Source: JAJTYI01 sp964420145
GTDB taxonomy: Bacteria > Patescibacteriota > Dojkabacteria > B142 > OLB20
Direction: 5' to 3'
DNA length: 11,951 nt
Assembly: GCA_964420145.1 (NCBI GenBank)
Contig: CAYQRB010000029.1
Span: 1-11,951, forward strand
Shown here: piece after piece, positions 7,326 to 11,951 of the stretch
How positions within the stretch are numbered: the first letter of the stretch is position 1
Layout of the letters: each line of letters starts with the position of its first letter
The notes under the pieces: model-generated
What the model saw: only the letters and a program-made list of their open reading frames with translations
Told to the model about the DNA's origin: nothing
Databases searched by the model: none
Position numbers and translations under genes: made by a program

Positions 7326-8816
7326 GTGATAAAGTTTTTAGTTGATAGGAGTATCTACTTGTTTTGTAATGTAGATAAGAAAAAGTCTCATCTTATTCTT
7401 ATAAGTTTTATTATTGGATGTATATTTGCCAATGAGTTTGGTATACCTTTTTATATCGAGTCTTTGGTCGTTGTTTTTATTATTCTAAGTATAATTTCCC
7501 CTAAATACTTGTTAGTATTTATAGCTTTTTCACTGGGAATTACCAGAGTATATTTTGTAAATTCTCAGACTAACCATATTTCAGATTATACAAATAATAA
7601 AGTTAAGTTAACTGCAATAGTTGGTACATATCCATCTATTAAGGGAGCAGATAAGGTGTTGGTATTAGAACCACAAAATATATCATTTGAAGAAGTGGAT
7701 ACTATCGTTAAAAATGGTCTTGTTCAGGTTAGTATTTCAAAATATATAGAAATTAGTAAAGGGGATATTATTATACTTGAAATGGATTTAGTAGAACCAG
7801 AGAACTTCTTAGAATTTGACTATATTGGATATTTAAAGTCGAACAATATTTATGCGATAGGAAAAAATACCAAAGTATTGGATATAAAAAGAGGTTCAAA
7901 TCCGTTTGAATTAGTTACTAATCGTCTTAGAGCTAATATAGTATCAAAAATAAATAAGACTTACCCAGATCCTCATGCTAAGTTACTTGCAGGTATGTTA
8001 ATCGGTACTCGTGAGCAATTTAGTCCTGACTTTGCTAACAACTTGTCAATTAGTAGTACTGCCCATGTTGTTGCGGTTTCTGGATATAATATTTCTTTAA
8101 TTATCAATACAGTTATGTCTATGGCAGGTTATATTAACCGTAGAGTATTGATATACTCCTGTTATGTGGGATTAATCGGGTTTATATTACTTGTTGGAAT
8201 AGATAATGTTCCAGCTGTTCGTGCAACTTTAATGGGCTTTGCTTTACTTCTAGGTATGGCTAGAGGAAGGCGTTCGTCTGGTTTACTTGTGTTACTTTTT
8301 GTTGCAGTACTTATGCATATACAAAATCCCTTTACTTATAAATCCCTAAGTTTCCAGCTTTCATTTGTTGCCACTTTTGGACTCATGGTTTTTAATGGTC
8401 ATTTTTCTAAAATAACTAAGAAAATTTTTCCTAAATTCTTGAACGAAGATATCGGGAGTACATTTACAGCAATCCTTTTTACATTTCCGGTGGTCTTTGC
8501 TAACTTTGGTAAAGTTACACTATATGCACTGCCTATCAATGTATTGATAGCACCATTAGTTCCTATGATTTCGTTTTCTGGAGTTATTTGGTTTATGTTT
8601 TCTTTTTTAGATAATACCTATGTACAGCTTCTAGAAGGTCTTGTATGGGGTAGTTTGGAACTTATGATTCGGATTATAAACTTAGTTGTAATACTGCCTT
8701 ATTCAAATTTAGTGTATTCGGGTAATCTTAAACAGATGGCATTGTGCGTAGTAGTAATCATCATTATTATATTATTTGAGTTTAATTATAGAGAATTTAA
8801 CCGTAAAAATGAGTAG
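7326..8816 (+). CDS. comEC: ComEC/Rec2 membrane channel portion (DUF4131 + competence domain), lacking the MBL domain
   Basis: This is the inner-membrane channel through which single-stranded DNA enters during transformation. The 496-aa protein starts with hydrophobic helices (about 22-75), a soluble N-terminal domain (about 80-195), then the multi-helix Competence domain (about 218-485). Family landmarks are HVVAVSGYNISL (247-258), PAVRATLMGFALLLG (296-310) and SLSFQLSFVATFGL (340-353). It ends in a membrane helix (about 470-484) and a charged tail, with no metallo-beta-lactamase domain, which full-length ComEC carries at its C terminus; that domain is the next gene. The GTG start at 7326 is the only reasonable one, 2 bases after the comEA stop. 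The stop at 8814-8816 overlaps the next start by 8 bases. Together the two products total 777 aa, the size of B. subtilis ComEC. Confidence 0.93.
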   Translation: MIKFLVDRSIYLFCNVDKKKSHLILISFIIGCIFANEFGIPFYIESLVVVFIILSIISPKYLLVFIAFSLGITRVYFVNSQTNHISDYTNNKVKLTAIVGTYPSIKGADKVLVLEPQNISFEEVDTIVKNGLVQVSISKYIEISKGDIIILEMDLVEPENFLEFDYIGYLKSNNIYAIGKNTKVLDIKRGSNPFELVTNRLRANIVSKINKTYPDPHAKLLAGMLIGTREQFSPDFANNLSISSTAHVVAVSGYNISLIINTVMSMAGYINRRVLIYSCYVGLIGFILLVGIDNVPAVRATLMGFALLLGMARGRRSSGLLVLLFVAVLMHIQNPFTYKSLSFQLSFVATFGLMVFNGHFSKITKKIFPKFLNEDIGSTFTAILFTFPVVFANFGKVTLYALPINVLIAPLVPMISFSGVIWFMFSFLDNTYVQLLEGLVWGSLELMIRIINLVVILPYSNLVYSGNLKQMALCVVVIIIIILFEFNYREFNRKNE

Positions 8817-9654
8817 AAACCTATTTACGATAATAACAATAATAATATTTCTAGGATACTATTTTTTTACTATTCATAGGGAAGACCGTTTACAGGTACA
8901 TTTCTTTGATGTAGGGCAAGGAGATTCTATTTTACTTATAACTCCTGATAAAAAATACATTCTTGTAGATGGAGGGCCAGGTGATGAGGTTATGGAAGGT
9001 TTAGGGAAGACGATTCCCTTTTGGCAAGATAGGTTTGATTATGTTATTGCCACTCACGGGGATTCAGATCATATTACTGGTCTAGTAGATGTCTTTGAGA
9101 GATATGGGGTTGACAACTTCATCTATAACGGTGAACAAAAAGATACACTTGTCTATAAAAAGCTTATGAATTTAGTGAATGAGAGTGGTGCAGATATTAT
9201 AAAAACTACAAGTAAAAACGACTTACAAATAGGGTGTTGTTTATATATTGATATGTTGTGGCCCATAGAGGGTTATGATGAGACTCTTGGGTCTAATGAT
9301 TCTTCTGTCTCTTTTGTTGCTAGTTATAAAGAATTTGATATTTATCTTGCAGGGGATCTATCTTCTTCTTATGAGTTACAAATGCTTTCTAGTAAGAATT
9401 ATGATGTTGAGGTACACAAAGCCAGTCATCACGGGAGTAAAACAGGTAGTCCTGAGGAGCTTTTTGGATTGATTCAGCCAGATATAAGTATAATTTCGGC
9501 AGGAAAAGATAATAGATATGGTCATCCACACAAGGAGGTTTTGGAGGTATTAAAACAAAATAATATCATGTATTATCGAACAGATTATTATGGAAATATT
9601 TCAATTTTTACTAACGGTGTGAGTTATACTGTCAAGACCGAAAACAGAACATAA
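8809..9654 (+). CDS. ComEC C-terminal metallo-beta-lactamase domain as a separate membrane-anchored protein
   Basis: This is a putative metal-dependent nuclease or hydrolase equivalent to the C-terminal domain of ComEC, expected to act outside the membrane on DNA at the channel. From the ATG at 8809 (281 aa) there is a membrane helix (about 7-22), then the MBL fold. Motifs are FFDVGQGDS (about 32-40), THGDSDH (82-88), AGD with D183, HKASHHGS (203-209) and GHPH (238-241), all typical of ComEC-type MBL domains. A TTG at 8776 would add 11 residues inside comEC; the ATG is preferred. It overlaps the comEC stop by 8 bases (ATGAGTAG), so translation is likely coupled by termination-reinitiation. 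Removing one A from the A5 run at 8805-8809 would fuse both frames, so a programmed slip, a recent frameshift or an assembly error must be considered. A free-standing MBL hydrolase is less likely given the position. Confidence 0.9.
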   Translation: MSRNLFTIITIIIFLGYYFFTIHREDRLQVHFFDVGQGDSILLITPDKKYILVDGGPGDEVMEGLGKTIPFWQDRFDYVIATHGDSDHITGLVDVFERYGVDNFIYNGEQKDTLVYKKLMNLVNESGADIIKTTSKNDLQIGCCLYIDMLWPIEGYDETLGSNDSSVSFVASYKEFDIYLAGDLSSSYELQMLSSKNYDVEVHKASHHGSKTGSPEELFGLIQPDISIISAGKDNRYGHPHKEVLEVLKQNNIMYYRTDYYGNISIFTNGVSYTVKTENRT

Positions 9655-9677
9655 CAATAAGATATCAAAATTTTACA

Positions 9678-9697
9678 AGTACTCGTCTAGAGGTACT
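9678..9697 (+). terminator. Weak candidate terminator after the comEC cluster
   Basis: AGTAC-TC (9678-9684) pairs with GA-GTACT (9690-9697, one bulged G at 9692) around a 5-base loop, followed by T-rich but interrupted sequence (9708-9720). It is the only hairpin close to the end of the MBL gene apart from the larger element downstream. Confidence 0.25.
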
Positions 9698-9736
9698 ATG
9701 GTGTGGATTTTGTGGTTTTAATATCGTGACTTATTT

Positions 9737-9788
9737 ATTATCGATTACTTACTGAACTTGAGTAAGTAATATTAGAAAGTACGATAAT
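9737..9788. repeat. Nested inverted repeat: 10-bp hairpin inside a 7-bp outer stem
   Basis: ATTACTTACT (9744-9753) and AGTAAGTAAT (9761-9770) form a perfect 10-bp stem with a 7-base loop. Immediately outside, ATTATCG (9737-9743) pairs with CGATAAT (9782-9788), leaving an 11-base bulge on the 3' side only. It lies upstream of the tmk promoter, so it would be at the 3' end of comEC-operon transcripts or act as DNA. It is AT-rich and has no T-run, so it is not a standard terminator. Confidence 0.5.
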
Positions 9789-9822
9789 TTTTCATAAAAC
9801 GAATTGTAACTTCTAAAGTAGT

Positions 9823-9850
9823 TTGAAGAAGGTTATTTTTCTGGTAGAAT
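9823..9850 (+). promoter_or_regulatory. Promoter of the nucleotide-kinase operon
   Basis: TTGAAG (9823-9828), a 16-base spacer, then TAGAAT (9845-9850) preceded by the extended -10 TG (9842-9843). This is the best-formed promoter in the window. Transcription would start near 9857, about 20 bases before the kinase ATG, and the leader has no SD. Confidence 0.6.
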
Positions 9851-9877
9851 AAGCATTAATTTCTTAATAATCAGAGT

Positions 9878-10504
9878 ATGTTTGTTGTTATTGATGGAAT
9901 AGATGGAGCGGGAAAAGGTCGACAACGAACAGAGTTGGTCAACTTTTTTGCAGATAAGGGCTTAAAAGTGTCTACAACTGATTTCCCTGACCATCAAGGA
10001 CATATTTATAAAAACATCATTCATCCTGCGTTACACGAAGAGATTGAAATGACTCCCCAGACTTGGTTTCTATCTTTTGTTTTAGATCAGATGTTATGGA
10101 GTTCCAAAATCAGTCCGACTATTGGTTCTAAAGATAGGCATTTTATAAGTGATGGATATTTTACTACAACTCTAGCGTATCAATGTAAATTATCTAAAAT
10201 GATGTCGGTTGAAGAGGCACTTGATTTGGCTACGCGCTTTGCATTACCCGTACCCGACCTTGTGATTTTTATAGATGTAGATCCTAAAGTTGCTATGGGT
10301 AGGAAGATGGATGAAGATGGCCATGACGAGGGTCTTGATATTTTTGAGAGAAGTCTGAAAAAGCAAGAGAAAATTAGAGAAGCTTTTTTAGATTTAGCAA
10401 GAAATCAGGTGTGGACTAAATGGGCAGTGGTCGATGGTAGTGATTCTATAGAGGAAGTAAGTAAATTAATTCAAACTACTTTATTAAAATATAAAATAAT
10501 TTAA
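9878..10504 (+). CDS. Thymidylate kinase-like (d)NMP kinase with altered active-site residues
   Basis: A P-loop nucleotide monophosphate kinase of the thymidylate kinase family, 208 aa (usual length). Thymidylate kinase turns dTMP into dTDP. Family marks are the P-loop GIDGAGKG (7-14), DFPD (35-38, the nucleotide-binding FP found in many TMKs), the segment SDGYFTTTLAYQ (91-102) aligning with DRYxxSxxAYQ, and FIDVDP (131-136). Two key positions differ. The P-loop reads GKGRQ where TMKs have GKTTQ/GKST and related kinases GKGTQ, so Arg15 replaces the usual Thr. The DR of the DRY motif is D92-G93, so the Arg is lost. The LID region (141-158) is acidic, with Arg142 and Arg158. Substrate and activity therefore cannot be assumed. 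It leads a tight operon: ndk-like gene 1 begins 1 base after its stop. The alternative is a divergent deoxynucleoside monophosphate kinase. Confidence 0.8.
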   Translation: MFVVIDGIDGAGKGRQRTELVNFFADKGLKVSTTDFPDHQGHIYKNIIHPALHEEIEMTPQTWFLSFVLDQMLWSSKISPTIGSKDRHFISDGYFTTTLAYQCKLSKMMSVEEALDLATRFALPVPDLVIFIDVDPKVAMGRKMDEDGHDEGLDIFERSLKKQEKIREAFLDLARNQVWTKWAVVDGSDSIEEVSKLIQTTLLKYKII

Positions 10505-10505
10505 T

Positions 10506-11108
10506 ATGACAGTACTATCAAATATCGAAAAAACCTTTGTAATGATTAAACCTGATGGAGTAAAAAGAGGACTAGTAGGTGATATTTTTTCTAGACTAGA
10601 AAGAGTTGGCTTAAAACTTGTATCATCCAGAATGATTATGGCTACCGAAGACCAGGCTAAAAATAATTACCCTGGAACAAAAGACTGGTTGATTGGGATG
10701 GGTGAAAAAACTCTAACTAACTATGGTTCTAATACTGCACTACTTAAATCAGATATGGGAACAACAGATCCATTAGTTATAGGGAAAAAAATATACAAAG
10801 CATTAGTAAAATATTTACTGGATGGTCCGATTATTATTTCAGTCTGGGAAGGTAATCACGCGGTCAAAGTTGTAGAACGGATAGTTGGAAAAACAGATCC
10901 TACACAAGCAGATATAGGTACAATTCGAGGTGATTTTGGTTTTGATACTCCTCAATTCGCAGTAAAATCTGGTCGAATTGTATTTCGTAATATGATCCAT
11001 AGGTCGGATTCTGTACACGAAGCGGAGAGAGAAATTGAAAATTGGTTTGGGAAAAAATACAAATATCTTGGAGATTATTTACGAACGGATTATACCGGGT
11101 CATATTAA
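10506..11108 (+). CDS. Nucleoside diphosphate kinase, enlarged type (copy 1)
   Basis: NDK transfers the gamma phosphate from NTPs to (d)NDPs through a phospho-histidine. The 200-aa protein has the NDK signature throughout: IKPDGVKRGLVG (14-25), ERVGLKLV (32-39), DGPIIISVWEG (106-116), GTIRGDFG (138-145) and NMIHRSDS (162-169) with catalytic His165, then the usual EAEREIENWF helix. The Gly after the catalytic His in the standard HGSDS is Arg166. It is much longer than the common ~140-150 aa enzyme: an extra segment of about 30-40 residues (about 56-95) sits between the NYP turn and the LVKYLLDGP helix, and there is a 20-residue C-terminal tail. Copy 2 has the same insertion, so it predates the duplication. 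The start is 1 base after the kinase stop with no SD, and it is presumably cotranscribed. Confidence 0.9.
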   Translation: MTVLSNIEKTFVMIKPDGVKRGLVGDIFSRLERVGLKLVSSRMIMATEDQAKNNYPGTKDWLIGMGEKTLTNYGSNTALLKSDMGTTDPLVIGKKIYKALVKYLLDGPIIISVWEGNHAVKVVERIVGKTDPTQADIGTIRGDFGFDTPQFAVKSGRIVFRNMIHRSDSVHEAEREIENWFGKKYKYLGDYLRTDYTGSY

Positions 11109-11126
11109 ATTTTTTAAAAAGTTTAA

Positions 11127-11723
11127 ATGGAAAAAACATTAGTTATAATCAAACATGACGGAGTCAGTCGAGGTTTAATGGGTAAGATAATTAGTAGATT
11201 TGAAAGAGTAGGATTAAAAATGGTTGCGATGGAATTTATTCAAAGTACCATAGATATGGGACATGGACATTATCCAACTAGCAAAGAATGGTTTTTGAAA
11301 GTAGGGCAAAGAACTCTAGGAGATTACTTGGCAAAGGGTATTGATCCCATCAAGGAACTAGGCACTGATAATCCTCTTGAAATAGGTAAATTAGTTAAAC
11401 AGTGGAATGTAGACTATCTTACCCACGGGCCGGTATTAGCTATCGTTTTAGAGGGCCCTGATGCCGTTAATCTGGTAAGAAAATTAGTTGGTGATACAAT
11501 ACCATCCAAAGCAATTCCAGGTACTATTCGTGGGGATTTTGGAATGGATAGTATTGAGCAGGCAAATAAACAAAAAAGACCTTTGTATAACTTGGTTCAT
11601 GCCAGTGGTGAGGTTGGGGAAGCAGAGTCTGAGATTCTTTTATGGTTTGGAAAACAAGAGGTTTTTGACTACAAGGTTTATAGTAATAGTATGACCGGGA
11701 TTTATGGGAAACTAGGAAGTTGA
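11127..11723 (+). CDS. Nucleoside diphosphate kinase-like protein, enlarged type (copy 2, altered motif)
   Basis: A paralogue of the preceding gene, roughly 40% identical by eye, 198 aa. It keeps GVSRGLMG, ERVGLKMV (26-33), GPVLAIVLEG (101-110), GTIRGDFGM (132-140), a candidate catalytic His158 in NLVHASGE (155-162) and the EAESEILLWF helix. It has the same insertion as copy 1 (about 51-88; shared pattern W, G, TL, Y, GT, NP, IGK) and a C-terminal tail ending in a shared TG-Y motif. Two signature positions are changed: KPDG is KHDG (9-12), and HGSDS is HASGE, losing the conserved Asp. It may be an active NDK, a weak one, or a partner subunit of copy 1; the sequence alone cannot decide. It lies 18 bases after copy 1 with no SD, and its stop is 1 base from the opposing tRNA-Arg. 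Confidence 0.85.
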   Translation: MEKTLVIIKHDGVSRGLMGKIISRFERVGLKMVAMEFIQSTIDMGHGHYPTSKEWFLKVGQRTLGDYLAKGIDPIKELGTDNPLEIGKLVKQWNVDYLTHGPVLAIVLEGPDAVNLVRKLVGDTIPSKAIPGTIRGDFGMDSIEQANKQKRPLYNLVHASGEVGEAESEILLWFGKQEVFDYKVYSNSMTGIYGKLGS

Positions 11724-11724
11724 T

Positions 11725-11797
11725 TGTTGCTGGAGGGAGTTGAACCCCCAACCTTATCCTTAGGACGGATCTGCTCTATCCATTGAGCTACAGCAAC
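11725..11797 (-). tRNA. tRNA-Arg (anticodon CCU)
   Basis: Read on the minus strand this is a 73-nt cloverleaf. The acceptor stem is GTTGCTG/CAGCAAC, the D arm GCTC-AATGGATA-GAGC contains A20 (an Arg identity base), the anticodon loop is GTCCTAA with CCT at 11764-11762, and the T arm is GGGGG TTCAACT CCCTC (one G-U), with discriminator A73. It reads AGG only. Oddities are that the first anticodon-stem pair (27-43) is a G-A mismatch and position 32 is G. CCA is not encoded. Confidence 0.93.
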
Positions 11798-11811
11798 AAA
11801 AGTATAGTAAG

Positions 11812-11839
11812 ATTATAACCCCAATCTAGTTTATTACAA
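11812..11839 (-). promoter_or_regulatory. Promoter for tRNA-Arg
   Basis: On the minus strand TTGTAA (11839-11834), a 16-base spacer and a perfect TATAAT (11817-11812) precede the tRNA, with an expected start about 8 bases before its 5' end. The -35 coincides with the last codon and stop (TTG TAA) of the upstream partial gene. A second hexamer, TATACT (11806-11801), is too close to the tRNA to be its promoter. Confidence 0.55.
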
Positions 11840-11951
11840 GTTGAATGGTAAGATTCCTCCTCCGAAGTTTAATTTAAAGAGGTTTGTGTTAAGAATATTT
11901 TCTTCATTTTCATCTTCAATCATAACGACCACACTAGAACCAGATTTCTGG
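11834..11951 (-). CDS. C-terminal end of an unidentified protein (partial)
   Basis: An open minus-strand frame enters from the right edge and ends at TAA (11836-11834), giving 38 residues that begin QKSGSSVVVMIEDENEEN and end FGGGILPFNL. The length, the alternation of an acidic loop with hydrophobic strands, and the following tRNA with its own promoter on the same strand make it a plausible true gene end. I do not recognise the family. The start lies outside the window. Confidence 0.5.
   Translation of the reverse strand, partial: QKSGSSVVVMIEDENEENILNTNLFKLNFGGGILPFNL

Overview
The window is AT-rich bacterial DNA whose coding strand is almost entirely plus. Small compact genes, a divergent LeuRS (HIGS in place of HIGH, and a GIHSENYA-type second motif), two enlarged NDK-like proteins, a two-gene ComEC, tRNAs without encoded CCA and no Shine-Dalgarno sequence at a usable distance from any start suggest a Candidate Phyla Radiation (Patescibacteria) genome. 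This assignment comes from protein character and gene content; I cannot fix the phylum. UAA, UAG and UGA all act as stops, so the UGA=Gly code of Gracilibacteria/SR1 is not in use.

Layout. (1) 36-2636: transcription terminator Rho, a membrane-anchored LysM + M23 cell-wall peptidase, and tRNA-Ala(GGC), closed by a strong hairpin at 2665-2691. (2) 2692-3271: a non-coding gap of about 580 bases. It holds a possible structured RNA closed by an 11-bp inverted repeat, a tandem/palindromic operator-like element, and an extended -10 promoter for leuS. (3) 3272-9654: a probable operon of leuS, an exported cyclophilin, comEA, the membrane-channel half of comEC, and the metallo-beta-lactamase half of ComEC as a separate overlapping gene. 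(4) 9655-9877: a spacer with a perfect 10-bp hairpin inside a larger inverted repeat, then a good promoter. (5) 9878-11723: a nucleotide-kinase operon of a thymidylate-kinase-like protein with unusual active-site residues and two tandem enlarged NDK-like proteins. (6) On the minus strand, tRNA-Arg(CCU) lies tail to tail with the second NDK at a 1-nt distance, and the end of an unidentified gene enters from the right edge.

How the genes may work together. ComEA, ComEC and the MBL protein form the inner part of a DNA-uptake machine: DNA receptor, membrane channel and putative nuclease. The next operon encodes kinases that would phosphorylate nucleotides. In a reduced organism that cannot make its own nucleotides, this neighbourhood would fit uptake and recycling of external DNA, but that link is inference from position only. 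No phage, IS element or CRISPR array is visible. The most unusual points are the altered kinase active sites (tmk-like and ndk2), the ComEC split in the loop before its last membrane helix, the possible non-coding RNA, and starts that lack SD sequences with several -10 boxes close to the start codon.
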